Below are positions 15,001 through 28,247 of a DNA stretch of 64,000 nt, piece after piece. Source of the stretch: Temnothorax longispinosus (lineage: Eukaryota; Arthropoda; Insecta; Hymenoptera; Formicidae); NCBI RefSeq assembly GCF_030848805.1, contig NC_092369.1:9151199-9215198 (forward strand). The letters run 5' to 3'. The position numbers and the translations under genes were made by a program. The notes under the pieces are model-generated. The model was not told the DNA's origin. It did no database searches and saw only the letters and a program-made list of their open reading frames with translations. Position 1 is the first letter of the stretch. The number at the start of each line of letters is the position of its first letter.

Positions 15001-16701
15001 GAGCCAGACATTGTTCTTTATTACGGCGGAGACTCGTCGGTGTTCGAGTGGTTTGCATAATGCATTGCGGTTTGGTGCCAGAATAATTAGAACCTTTATT
15101 TTACCTTTTTTCCATTTTATGGAGTTATCGATCACCGAGAGTAATCTATCTTTTTAAATAACGTAAATCTGGTATAGTTTGTATAGAAAATTTTTTGAAA
15201 TAATCTATTTAAAATAAATAAATTATCATAATTTAAAATTTAAATGATACAATTATTAGATTGTTTTAATATTGTAATAATTAAAGATTTTATATTATTT
15301 TTCGTTGTTAAAATATGTGAGATGACATAAATATAAATTTGTTTCTATTTGAATGTACAAGAATAGAAATTAAAATATATATGTTTAAAAAAATTATTAT
15401 TGGTCGCGTAAATGTCGCACTAAAACACAATTTAGATTTCTGTTTTTTTATAGCATTAATTTTTACGTCGTGGGGTTAAACGACCCCATTAGATATTTAA
15501 AAACAACAAGCATTTAGTTTTATTTAGTATATTACATGGACCAATTACAGAAACCAATTCACCCATTTATCTCTGATTAAAATATTTTGTTTATAGATCA
15601 ACAATTTAATGTGTTAATATGCATTCAACATTTTGCGCGTAAATCATGATAAAGAATTTACTTCTTCAAGTTAAATCTCCAGATTATAGCGCGATCGATA
15701 TCTTATTCCTTACGTAGCGTAATTTATACGATAACGTTTGCAGCTATCTAAAACTTAGCACGGATTCAGAATATCGCGCGCGGAAATAATCTCATCGTAA
15801 AGATTGCACAAGGATGGCACGCAGAGTCCTCCGTGTGAAGTGACCTCGTCAGATCGATTCAATTCCAGGCGATGAGCGACGTCGAGGAGAGAGCGAACAA
15901 AACTAGACGAGCTCGCCTGCCGATCTCTTCCATCTCGACGAGAGAGGATCAACGCCGGATAATAGGACTTTTTGACATGCGAGAGACTATTCCGGTTCTA
16001 CTGGATGGGCCTAGAGAAAAAATCGTGCTTATTGCTGACTCCGCGGAAACGACTTACGCATCGCTGCGTGCAAAAATAATGTGACACGAGCTCCGGTATG
16101 TGATGTCAGCTGCTTCGCTTCACTTCATATTTCTGATTACCATTGGCTCGTTCATATACGTGTTACATGCTAATCTCATTTTCATTTTTTCTTTACGCGT
16201 TGCTGCTTTATTCACTTCAATGAGTATATGAAGAAAAACGCGTTGTCTGTTTTTATTTAAAAAGTAATTAGCAATATGCAATAAATATACCAGATGCAAG
16301 TTGTGCATTATGGGACATAATGTAATAAGTATATTTATCCGAACTAAATTTAAAAAAATTGGATATCTGCGAGATTTTGTAGGAGATATAAAGTTTTAAA
16401 TAAACAACAGAAAAATGCTATTCAATCCTCAACTACATACACACATTATATAAATATAACGAAACTGACACATCGAGATGAAGTTTAATTAAATAGTATT
16501 TATTATATCAAATATGTCTGTGTTTAAAGGATATTACATATTTCCATAAAGCATATTACATATTTTAATTCTTGTACCTTCAAATAGAAATAAATTTTAC
16601 CTTGTGTATTTTGGCAATATAAATAGCATTATAATATCTAATTATCGCGATATCAAATCTTTTATTATAATTTGAAAATTAAATCATGTTTTATCAATAG
16701 A

Positions 16702-16741
16702 AAATTTGTTATAACTTAATTCATTTAGTTATAACAAATTT
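16702..16741. repeat. Hairpin with 15-bp perfect arms
   Basis: AAATTTGTTATAACT and AGTTATAACAAATTT are separated by 10 nt. In AT-rich DNA a stem of this size may be fortuitous or a relic of an inverted insertion. Confidence 0.8.
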
Positions 16742-18848
16742 AATTAGCAACTAGATTGTTGTCAATATAATGAAAAATAGATAAATCAGAATTGATCAAC
16801 ACCATTATTTATTGACATACTAAGACGTTAGTATGGGAGCATTGATCAAATTTATCTTAATAACGTTCAATTTTAATAAATAATTATTTAATTGTAATAG
16901 AGATTATTCTGATTGTAATAGTTAAATCGAATTTTCGACATGACTTGTCAGGAGGAAGAGAGAAAAGTAAATGGAAGCTGAGAGATAGAATAAGATACTC
17001 TCATACTCACGTACATTCTCGTATAAGATCCGAATCGAAGTCTTTCCCACAGGGCTACAGGAGACACTTTCGAGATTACTTTCCTACTTGTCCGAAGCGA
17101 ATTGATCCAAAAACCATACGGCACTTTCTGTCTGTTGCATTATTTTCGCCGAATATCCAATCGTAGGGAGAGCCGATGAAAAATTGCTTTATGCAATTTT
17201 AGAAATTGATTCCGTTAGTCTCTGTATGTATTGTAATGTAGTTCTGTACATATCAATCTTCGATATTTGAGTGAATGCCTGCAGTCACATGATTTTTAAC
17301 GTGGTATAATCAATAACTGAAAAAACTCCTAGGCAAAAGACACATTTCATTCTTTCAGCGAGATGCAGAGATAGTTTTTTTTTGTAACAGAAACTTTTTA
17401 TATTATTGTAATTACGTATATATTTATCTATTTAATAAAATGCGTCTTTCTTTTCGAGCAATCTTTCCGATTATAATTGTAATATCATCAGTCCTTTAGT
17501 TTATCCATATGAATGTAATTTCTAATGTTTCTTTTATGTTTAGAGTGATTAATTATTTCATTTAAAGATACTATGGCGAAGAATATAAATATAACAACAT
17601 TTATGTTTTGAGCAAAACATATAAAGATAATAATATTCTTATAAGTATTAATTTTTCAGCTGTATTTCTTACGAGCGGTTTACCGTATGTAACTCATTGT
17701 CAGACATATACTATCACAAGAATAAGCAGTGCGACTTGTAGAGCACTCGATCCACTAATTCAATTAAAGCCGGATAGAACATCAATTTTGATATTCGGGC
17801 TGTCAAGGAGTGTTCCGAACACGTTCGGTACGACCGGTAATGGCCGCTCAGGGGTGGAGAATAGGAGACTGTACTAACTTCCGCGAGTCGATAATGTCCC
17901 ATAATTAGTAACTACTAAAATGTCGAGGTAAGGGAGGAATATACATACATAGAGTTGGACAGCCATCGAGGGATCGCCGTATATCGAGAAGGTAATCATC
18001 GTGATGGTCGTCGTCGAATTATTTATTATTATTGTCGCTACCGTTCATTACGAACAGAACAACTGCAATAAGCATCAAAGTCTCCTAATGTCTCGCCCGG
18101 TTTGGTAGCACAATATAAATCTATCGTACCGTATTACAGATACGATTATACGTCACGATCGTCCAACTACGGATTAGACGGTCGCGCTACGAATCGTTTC
18201 TTGACCATTCCGTCCCGTCGCTACTGTACCATCCAATTCCAAGGAGAGGGGAAAAAAATAAATGGTACAGGAGCCAGGAGCTGATTGATCGTTCACCGTG
18301 CGTCCGTCTCGATTCGCTGACCCCGCTCTTTTTCCAACTCCCTTTTTTAATCGCCAGTCATTTTCTCGCCGACTGCACCGATATGTACGCGCATGTAACC
18401 ACGCTTGCCCGCAGCGGCAATCCTCAGTTGAAATACACGGCGCGGGGCCAAATGCCGGATTTGCAAAATCGCATGGGCGTAAATAACCGCGAAATGAAAC
18501 GCAGAGAACCTGTTTGCCGGAATCCTCCGTTGGGATCGATGCACTTTGTTTTTTGCGGCGTGTCACTCGGGAAGAGCAAAACTTTAAATCACAAAAACAT
18601 ACTTTCCTCGCAGGGTGAATTTTAAACTTGCTGAAATTCTGTTTTAATTAAAACATAATTTAATTTTCCAATTCACTTTCTCACGATACTTAATACAGAA
18701 GAATATGCAACGTGCGGTATTGTCAGTACAAATTTTATCGAGAGACAATCGTCTCTAAATTAATCACAAAATTAATTACTAAATAATAATACGTAGTTGT
18801 AAAACGTTCTGTGGATATGTTTCTCACATATCCTATATATTCATTAGT

Positions 18849-18873
18849 ATATTCCATATACTAATGTATACGG
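18849..18873. repeat. Short perfect hairpin
   Basis: CATTAGTATAT, TCC, ATATACTAATG: 11-bp arms with a 3-nt loop. The position is approximate to a few bases. No further function is visible. Confidence 0.6.
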
Positions 18874-21343
18874 TACGCTTAGTTTTACTTGTTAACACCT
18901 ACGCTTTAATGCAGCCATAGCACGGTATGCAACAGCTCGTGACCACTTCGCATTCATTCGGCTTGCCTATCACGTGTGCCGAGCAGTGGGCGTACCTTTG
19001 TTCAAAGCAAGGGTATCATTGTCCTTATCAACTAACCATAACAGAACCCGAGTTGAATTCAGTGTAATTTCGTTACAATGTTTCATTATGCATCTAAAAT
19101 TTTTCAATAAAGATAAATCTCATCGATTACAAACAAAGACTGTTTTTAAACTGATGCGATGTGTGTTCAAAATTTTATATTACTATAATCTATAAATCAA
19201 ATTTAAAGATGCATAATTATATCTATTTTTATTCATTTTAGACGGATTACATTTGAGTTCTTTCAAAGCTATCTCTTAATGCTCCAATTCACATCCAAAA
19301 ATTATCGAGTTTCAAATTTTATATCAGTTCGAAATTAATCAAAATCTGATCTTTAATAAGCTATTCCTTTCTGCCAAACTTAAAATTCATCAATCTTCTC
19401 TTTTTAATAGAAATAATCGTGATTATATAACAAAGAACTATTTACAAAAAGACCAATACAGGTGAAAGAAAAGGTTTCGAAGATATATCGACAAGGCATA
19501 TAGACGTGTTGTACTCTTTTTCATGTCACTATGGAAAAAAGTTTGTGAACAAGGAACCGTGTAGCATTTGTCTCTTCTTAAGTTTGGCAAGAAGATCGAT
19601 CGCTGCTACTGTTATAGAACGAAAAAGGGGTCAAAGTAGAAACTACTATTATGATATTTTATTTCTAACTATTAATTTTAAATTACGTTTAAAGCAAACA
19701 ATATACGAGAATGTTATATCAATTAACACTAAATAAAGTTAATTATTAATAGAACAATAAACTTAAACCAGTCATGTTATATAAGGCATTTGCAATCGAG
19801 ATCTTTGCAATGTAGCATTAACTCATTACAGATCGCACGAAAATCGTTTTATCGTATACTTATACAAGCAAACGCAATAATTTTAATTAAAATTTCAATG
19901 AATGCGCTCGTATTTAATGACATGTAACTGATTAAAGTTACCGATTCTAATTACTGCGGTAATATTCACCTCTTCAGCTAAAATTAAATGGCAGACTAAA
20001 AGTTGTTGCCATACAATTAATTAGGAAATACACAACGTTAAATACTTAACACACACATTTGTGCGTACATATGTAATTAATGTATATTTATGATAAACAT
20101 TTAATACGTCCATATTTTAATTATGTAATATATATTAAAACTTAATATGTCACAGATGGTGACTTTTCAAAGAGAAATGCTGGAATTATTTCCTCTTCTA
20201 TTTCGCGCAACATGATGCACATTATCTGATATCAATGTAGGTACAGTAAAGTCCTTTTAAACTTAACAATGGATGTGCAAATTTTTTAATTTAGTACATT
20301 GTCTACACCCATGAATCAATGCAAAGCATGAGTTACATGTTTAATAATAATAATTTAATAGTAATTTAATTGCACACGTCATATGTTATACACAGTATTC
20401 ATGTTGTTAATTAATTATATCTTTTAATATAACACAATCGAAATATAAACATAAAATCATTTCTAATATCATTAACATATGAAGTAAAATTGTACACATA
20501 TATTACGTATATGTACCTGGTTAAACATATTTTAAACATTATTTTAAAGCTTTTTGACATGACGTACAAATTATTTACTATTTTATATATACATAAAGAC
20601 ATATTGACTGTGTAAATTTTAAACTTATACACTTAATCAATCGATAAAAATTGCTATACAATATGTATGAAGATTTATGTATTATAAAAATTCTAGAAAT
20701 ATTAACTTACATGCGTACTCGTAAAATTATCTATAAAGACTGTAATAATACTGCAATAATACTGTAACACGCAGTGAAGTTTGCGAATATTTTTTCGAAG
20801 AAAGTATGAAACACATTTCATTTGACTTCATGAAATATGTCCCATGTAATGTACGTTATACTCTCAGTTAAAATAAACAAATATTATTTGCTGTCGTAAT
20901 ACGTGAAACATGTTTATTATAATATGTCCTTATGATGCTAATTTATGATACATCAGTACGTAAATTAATAAAATTGTTAAAAATGAAAATTAATAAATGT
21001 AATATATTTTCCACAGAAATTTATTATGATATTACTAATGCTCATATGAATTATAACTTAATTAAAATTAAATATATATAATTTATTATAAATATAATTT
21101 TTCAATAATTAAATAAAAAATACTCGACATAAGAGAATTTATTAATCATCCATATTAACTGTAATTTTATGATGCGCGGCTATAATTTTACTATTTAATA
21201 AGTATTCTAAATTTTACTAATATTTGTAATATTTTTAAGATATATTTAAATTTATTTTCTTCCAAATTGTAATAAAATTATTTATAAATCGAATTATGTA
21301 TTAACTCACACATACACATGCATAAATAATTAATGATACTTAC

Positions 21344-21397
21344 CTCTCTCTTTCTTTCCTCTTGCAAGAAAATTTTCTTTCCTTTCAATTTTTCATT
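21344..21397 (-). other. Orphan exon-like segment with strong splice sites
   Basis: A 54-nt segment lies between an excellent acceptor (cccgtattttcttcag with a long T/C tract) and an excellent donor (GAGAG|GTAAGTATC). It is open only in phase 0, encoding NEKLKGKKIFLQEERKRE. It cannot directly follow the DIP stalk exon, because phase 1 would give an immediate stop. It could belong to a neighbouring minus-strand gene or a noncoding transcript, or be a cryptic exon. Confidence 0.3.
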
Positions 21398-24140
21398 CTG
21401 AAGAAAATACGGGAACATACAACAAAAAAATAAAATCTGCAACGTAAATACAAACATATTATTAAAAACGTAGCAAAATTGCAAATGTGATACTGATTAC
21501 AGGATAATTAAATATTCGGCTTATCGCAAGGATGTTTATTAATAAACAACGCGTGCATAATGGCAGTCATGTACTCGATTTATTAAGATATACAGGCCGA
21601 CAGTTCCACTATCTATATCTAATCGTCGGTGCGCGTATCATTCGAGGCGATGCACCCAGTACATAAAAATCGTTTGACATAGTGAAATCGTCGGACATGA
21701 TACATTAATAACGTTATATTATAACTTAATTTGAGATATAGCTACGATCGCTGCAGCCTCATTGGTATTCTACTAAACGACGTTATCGTATCGAATACCG
21801 CCGTATATCATCTCAAACAGTATATAATATTCACAACACTCGCCTTCTACACTCGGTTTAACAAGCGCAGCCTCGAGTCATCCTCTCAAAGACGACGATC
21901 CAGACTGATCACAGCACAACGTATCTACAATATTTACAGAATTAACAGGGAAAGGCGCATACAACATGTCACATCCGTTTCGCCTGAGATCGAACGGTAT
22001 GATGGCAATTTACGATATGATCAGGTACAACGTAAGAGGAGATTCAAAGTGGCTGAAGCGTCGCAAGAGCATTCTCTTCGTATATGCCCATGATAGCCGG
22101 ACCCTCGCGGTCACGCGATGGACAAAACGAGGAGTGAAAAATAGGAATTTGCGCGAATATGAGTATCACTTTCGGAAATGCCGTTGCCAATCAATTTTTC
22201 GACAATATAGCGATTCGAGAACGAGAGAGTGATATTTATATATATATGTATATACGCCCTATATTCAACATTAATTGTAACAAGAGTACGCGCTGCACCT
22301 TTTTCTGGATTGTTACACGTTTCTGATAACCGCGGTCGCGCGACCGCGCGATAGAAACCGTACTTACGCTCCATCGAAATGTCATAATCGCGCAAAAAGA
22401 AGCCACGAAGCTCTCTGCGTCACCGTCGTCGATGATTCGAGGCTACTTGATGTCTAGCGTTAATTCTTTCCCCAGGACACTCATACTCGGGCGCGAACTT
22501 ACAGATTTCCGTTTCGAACTCTGTTAGCAGTCACGCCCCGCATAAACGCATGTAGGACCACGCGCTCGAATTATACTTGCACTCCTTATCAATCGAACAG
22601 CTAATTACGAGATTACCGAGCGATGCGTCTCGACATAACTACGATCCGTACGTATGTGTATATATATATCTATATATATATATATATCTGTTTATTTATA
22701 TTCTTTTTTACGGTTTTTTATGTATACGTATATGTATATTTACTGAATACAGTTCTCTCTTGTCTTTCTCGTGATATGGCGAAAATGCGTGCGTATAACA
22801 CAAAAATGTCGATGAGAAAGTATATGAACCTATCCCTCAATGTTTCCAAAAGAAAACAATTAATTAGCGCCTAATGGTTATTGAATGGTTTAGCGAATTA
22901 CGGCAAATGTACATGACGTTTCGTTTCGCACGGAATCCGATGTATCGGAATCCGATGAATATGAGTGAAAAATATATCAGGGGGGGGGGCAATATATAGT
23001 TACGTATAATCGAGCAGCGTTCGGAGAATGTTACATTTAATATGCGGCCAATCGTGAATTGCGATATTTTTGAAATCTGCGTGTTACGGGGGAAATATTA
23101 TAGAGGTCATACCAGAATGAATCCGAGCAGATTCACCGTTGTTGTGTTCTGAATTATCAAGCTTTTGCTAATCTAACATTCCGCATCGATTAAGTAGAAA
23201 AGATCAGAGGCGGACACGAGTGCCGGGCGGGGATTTTCAGTCCTCGAGATATCCCGAATTTCCAGCGAGAAGTCTCTGGTTTCCTCGCCACGGTTTAAGT
23301 ATTCCCAATCCCCGAAGCTACTCAGCGCGGGATCACCCGGTGGAAGGACATCGCGGGTGACGGGTCGCTCTCAATGTATGCGCCGCGCAGCATTTCTCCT
23401 TGACGTTTCCGTTCAAGAGAGATCGTTGAGACGGTCGCGAAACGCGAGAAGCTTGTCCGTGTATAGGGATACCGAGTCGGGCTATTTTCACACAAGCGCC
23501 GATCAGTCGAGAAAGCCTAAATGTTAACTTCGTACTCACCGCATATATATACTTACACAACATATTTTATATATATATATTCATATATTTATATATATTA
23601 TATATATATCTTCTTTGCGCTCTTTTTCTCTCTGTATAAGTTTACTTTTAGTACGAAAATAATTTTAAGCGCGGCCCGTTTCGTCGCACTCGTCCGTCAT
23701 TTGCCCGGAGACGGCGCACCGGGAAACGGTAACCGCGCGCGCACCGGCAGTCTCCGGCCCGGTTACCGACCAATAAACACTAGAACTGGAAGCCCCGTTC
23801 CTGTGACGTGAGAATCACCTTCGGATGGCCGGTAGCAGCAGTGACAGAAGGCTCGAGGAGAGATGAAGAACGAGCCGCGCACGATGGTACACGCCCGGGC
23901 TCCGGACGTCCGGCACCTCACCCGGTGGCCTCATCGACGCCGGGCCGTAATCCCTATCGTAGTCTGGAAACAGACAAAACTACGCTGCGGTTGTTCCAGC
24001 AGAACGGGAACACTTATATGGACATAATAAAGAAACCATTCATTCTCGAATATAATTTCTAACTTGTTCCCGAAAAGAAGAGCTACGAGAAGAAAAGAAA
24101 GTTGAGAAAAAGACTGAAACATTAAGATATAAAATATCAT
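21398..24140. other. No gene recognised
   Basis: Contains TA-repeat tracts (about 22,650-22,690 and 23,540-23,610), a run of nine or so G near 22,981 and CpG-rich parts at 22.3-22.6 and 23.2-24.0 kb. Frames of up to 120 codons lack domains. Confidence 0.5.
22331..22348. repeat. 18-bp perfect GC palindrome
   Basis: CGCGGTCGCGCGACCGCG is its own reverse complement and stands in otherwise mixed sequence. Confidence 0.9.
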
Positions 24141-24292
24141 GGCCAATATTCATAGTCAGATCTTATATCTAAAGATCGTCTTAAGTTTATCTTTAGATAC
24201 TCCGTAGCCAATGAAACGAGCCGTTCAGCATCTAAAGATAAACTTAAGACGATCTTAAATAGGTATAAGATCTGACTATATGAATATCAGCC
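24141..24292. mobile_element. Palindromic MITE, copy 2
   Basis: The arms GGCCAATATTCATAGTCAGA and, on the reverse strand of the right end, GGCTGATATTCATATAGTCA are followed by nearly complementary stretches holding CGTCTTAAGTTTATCTTTAG on both sides, so the 152-bp element folds into one long hairpin. The spacer (about CCGTAGCCAATGAAACGAGC) corresponds to that of the 8.88-kb copy. The arms of this copy match each other better, so it may be the younger insertion. Confidence 0.82.
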
Positions 24293-25361
24293 TATACTTT
24301 CGTTGATCAGTCCTGGGATATATTGATCAAAGTACACGCGGTCATAGATCTTTAGATGTCGTTATAAATTTGAGCATTTGCAATTATAAATAATTTTATA
24401 AGATCGAGATATAAGTACAAGTGCTATTTTATGTACTTTAAGAGTTTATAAATATATCTGGAAAATCGAGAAAATATATTACATAAATCTCAATTCTATT
24501 TCTCTCTCATAGTCCTTCGTTTTCTTCTACCGAGTTATAATTGATTTACTGTTCTTGATGAGGCCAATAATTCAATACAGATGAGCATATAAAAACACCT
24601 AAAATATCTCTAAAGGTTATGCATTGTTCTCTGTAAAATGCGTTACCATAAAAGTTGTAAAATTGAAGAACAGGTAAAATATATGTTTTCAACGAATTGC
24701 ATGTGTTTAATCCATTTAGTCGACGTAATGGCTTCTATTTATATATGTGATAAAATTCATTTATCATAATAATATTATTTTTGTGACATAAATACATTAT
24801 ACAGTAGACTATCCAACTCGTTATACGATGGAACAAGCAGAAGATCGAACAAGAGAGAAACGCGAGTGTAGTAGTTATTTGCAAGTGTCTAGTTAGCTTA
24901 TATAATCCAAGCTATACTAGATTATTTCTGTTGATTGGGTTAACAAGTTTTCAAAAATTTGATTGATTAATTCTATATAGTCAATTATAAATCGTTTTAG
25001 AATATTTGTCGTAAAAATTTCTTCGATATAATATACTTTGCTGCAGACTATGCGCTGGAAATGGACATTTAATCAATATATGCAACAGTTAGAACCATTT
25101 TAAACCTGTCCATCAATTCCCATCAAATAACATGGACTGTGTTATCCAATTTTACTTATAACAGAAAAGAAACCGTTATTAATAAAATATTATCTTATTA
25201 AAAATACGAATTAATTATTCATAATAAATATATTATTTATATATTCGAAAATCGAGTTTTATTTGCTTTTTTCTTAATAAACATAAAATTTGTATATTCA
25301 AAAAATAAATTTTATTTCTCTTATAAGCGTGAATCCTGCGTAAATAATTTACATCCGTCTT

Positions 25362-25432
25362 AGTGCTAGTTGCGATATTTGTGACAGCAATCTGAGATTT
25401 GTATTTCTGTCACAAATATCATAACTAGCACT
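25362..25432. repeat. 71-bp hairpin with 26-bp arms
   Basis: The left arm (25,362-25,387, AGTGCTAGTTG..TTTGTGACAG) and right arm (25,407-25,432) are inverted repeats with two mismatches over 26 bp and a 19-nt spacer. It could be a tiny foldback element or a transcribed stem-loop. Confidence 0.75.
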
Positions 25433-27243
25433 TATATAATAAAGAAAGCTCGAGTGCGCTGCTAATAGTAAAGGAGACAGTTTATTAATCAACCAAGAAA
25501 TAATATTCTTTCGCGCCGGTCAATGGAGTTAGCCGCAAGGCAGACGACCATCGGAATACCATTCTGCACTTTGTATCGCCAACCGCGAACACCACCGCCG
25601 CGCCGTCGACACCGCGTTTTGGACAAACTTCTTGGTTGTATTTTCACGTAACGTGGCCCGTGCTATCGCCGTTTGCCAGCTGCGCGGCGCCCGGAACAAA
25701 TAGTTGGTAGCGCTTGAGAATACGCGAAAATCGTCAAGCTCGGCGGCTCATTTCCTCGGTGGCCTCATTCTCGGCGCGACCGTATACATGCACGTACGGT
25801 AACGAGCGGATACGGAAGATAAATACGAGGAGTTGTTGCGGATAATGCGAAACGAGGAGGGAGGGGACAAAGAGAGAGAGGGACGAGGAGGAGAGTCGTG
25901 AACCCCCCCCCGTTTGTGCGCGTCCAGGAATTAAATTCGAGCAAACTCTCGGTTCTACTGGAATTTCTACGATGTTCAACTCGTGCAAATCCCTTTTTAA
26001 CGAGATAAAACCCTCGGCGATGAGAAGCGGCCAGGCCCCCCCCCTCACTCCCCCAGAGAACGCAGGAAGGGTAAATTCATTTGAGATTAAATACATCCGA
26101 CGTCTGTTAAATCGGCTCTTATCAGTCGTTATCATCAAAGAAACCAGCCGGATGAAATGTTACTGGATTAATTGCGGCGCCGCAGTAATTCGCAGATGTG
26201 TCTTGCGAGCTTTTTCATTTGTTATGTGGCGAGAAGAGCGATGAGACACCGGTGAGATACGTAGCTAGGAGCTGCTACGCGAAGCGCGTCATGATATATC
26301 GTGCTTCCGGTGTGCTCAGCTACACTTAAAGTCCGTAAACTTTAATAAGGTTGTTTAAACAAATTTTTACGCTCCAGTACGCGAAAGAAAGTAATTTTCA
26401 ACATAACTCTGCGAACGAAACAAAATTATATATGCTCTCTAATAACGTTGTCTGATGATCATAACAATTAAAAATAAAAAAAGTAAAAAGTCCTGATTCA
26501 CATAGACCTACATCAAGCGTGAATTAACCCTTAAATAGATATTAATAATAAGTGTGTTAATAAAAGAGTTAAATTTACGCGTACGGTTAGTCTGAAGAGC
26601 GTATAAACAGTTATCGGTAAATTTTATAAATATCTACTGTATGAAGTAGATTGAATAGTATGCAGGCGTCAGAAAGTTTAGAAAAAGCTCCATTTTTATC
26701 CGATTAAACTCACATCTACCGACAGTAACTTTTATTGATTGTCCGAACTTTGATAAATGAATTGAAGTCGAATCAACATCGCCACCTGTGGCACTAATGT
26801 ATAGTCAGTAATGTTATAGAAACGAATATATCAATGACGGTAGGCCATACATCAGAATGTACGATTATTGCGGCGATAAAACTTCATGACCCCGATTTAC
26901 CTTAATGACTTCCACCCACGGCATTATCGAATAATCTAGGATCTATTCTCTTGTAACAAGTTGCATTTATTAACAGCGGTACTATCTGGATGAAACAAAA
27001 CTTTTACTCGTTTTATTAGTTTCACTTTCAAACTGTTCCATTAAAAATTCAAAACTAGGTCATATTGACAATATTATTGTTATAATACCTTCATATAGTA
27101 TACTTAACAAATATTAAACAATATAACAGTCCTGCAAAAAATATATTTTGCGTAGACTATAATATTCGAAATTTTATTTTAGATATTAATATTAATTAAT
27201 AAGTAAATGATTTTTCAAGTTATTATTATCGTTATCCGTCTGG

Positions 27244-27266
27244 ACTCTCTCTCTCTCTCTCTCTCT
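27244..27266 (+). repeat. (CT)n microsatellite
   Basis: Short CT run of about 23 bp in an AT-rich stretch downstream of the gene. Confidence 0.9.
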
Positions 27267-28068
27267 GATAAAGTTTAAACTTCAATTATTATTTTCTGAA
27301 AAATTTATCTTATTTCTTAGCAAGCAGATATTTAGGACGTTTAGAACGATATTATCAAAATTTGTTCTCTGCAAAAAGCTAGAATGTAACAACTTGAGAA
27401 CAATGTCCTTTTTTGCTTTTATCCTAGCACTGGCAGATAGTCGTCCCAAATGCAGGGCGTTTCTCGAGAGTAGTTCATCGTGCCCCTTGGCTTGCACGCC
27501 AGAAACGGACGTCGAAACCGCACGTCCGTTCGGAAAAAGTTATTCCCACCTACCAGTAAAATCCACTGTACGTGACTTTCCGCATGGTCGGCGACAGACG
27601 AGCCATTTTCCAACACTTTAACAACATCTTTACTGGCGCTTTAGTCTGTACATTCTCTTACCATTGATTATATTTCAGTGGCTTCGAAATCGCTTCAAGG
27701 TATTCGAACTTCTGATTAGTTACAACGAACGCTAAAATCATTTGGCCACTTATCGAAGATACGTCAATAACTTTTTCCGACTGATTTGTGGCGTAACAAA
27801 AATCTTCTGCTGTACAAGTTCAATTTTAATCTATATTTACGAGTTTTTGTCTTTCATTGGTATAATCTATGTATACAATAAAATAACATAACAAATGCTT
27901 ACTCATTTGAACAAATTATTTTTTGTAAAGTATTCTGTTGCAATCAAATTTCTTGAATTAGATTTAATCAAGTGTATGCTGTCAAAAATTACGATAAATG
28001 GCCTGTAAAAATCATTCCATGTAATTTGTAATTTAACTTTCGTAGGTATATTATAAAGTGAATATATA

Positions 28069-28247
28069 TTAATTGTTTCTATAGAAGCGGTTGATTGTAA
28101 GAAATAGTCGAACAGTATACAAAATACAATTGTACGCACACGAAGTAAGAAGGCAATCGATTTTTAAGGAAAGGAAGGAAAAGACATGAAGCGAGAAGAA
28201 AAAATAACGGAGGAGTTTGCCTCTCTCCATTTCCTTCTTTCCACTTC
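28069..28247 (-). CDS. Candidate terminal DIP exon with hydrophobic tail
   Basis: The acceptor cctccggtatcag is preceded by a pyrimidine-leaning tract and opens, in the phase left by the stalk exon, onto 58 codons and a TAA stop at 28069. The peptide starts GSGKKEMERGKLLRYFFFSL and continues with further hydrophobic stretches. Small residues (N-G-S-G), a basic spacer and a hydrophobic segment would suit a GPI-attachment signal or a membrane span, as expected for a DIP C terminus. Against it, the tail continues past the hydrophobic core with basic residues (ending RFYRNN), unusual for a GPI signal. A variant poly(A) signal ATTAAA lies on the minus strand at 27825-27830. The real last exon may lie further left, or several isoforms may exist. 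Confidence 0.35.

Larger units (their letters stand above)
9020..21343. other. No gene recognised; AT-rich with CpG-rich patches
   Basis: CpG-rich patches lie near 10.2-10.8, 12.9-13.8 and 18.1-18.6 kb, each with overlapping short frames on both strands and no recognised domain. The rest is strongly AT-rich. Confidence 0.5.
24293..28068. other. Flank downstream of the candidate DIP 3' end
   Basis: AT-rich with a CpG-rich patch at 25.5-26.3 kb and a small plus-strand frame with a signal-peptide-like start at 27,394. No firm gene. Confidence 0.5.

Noticed and set aside
18174..18566. 130-codon minus-strand frame with paired plus-strand frames
   Set aside because: CpG-rich patch with open frames on both strands; no domain.
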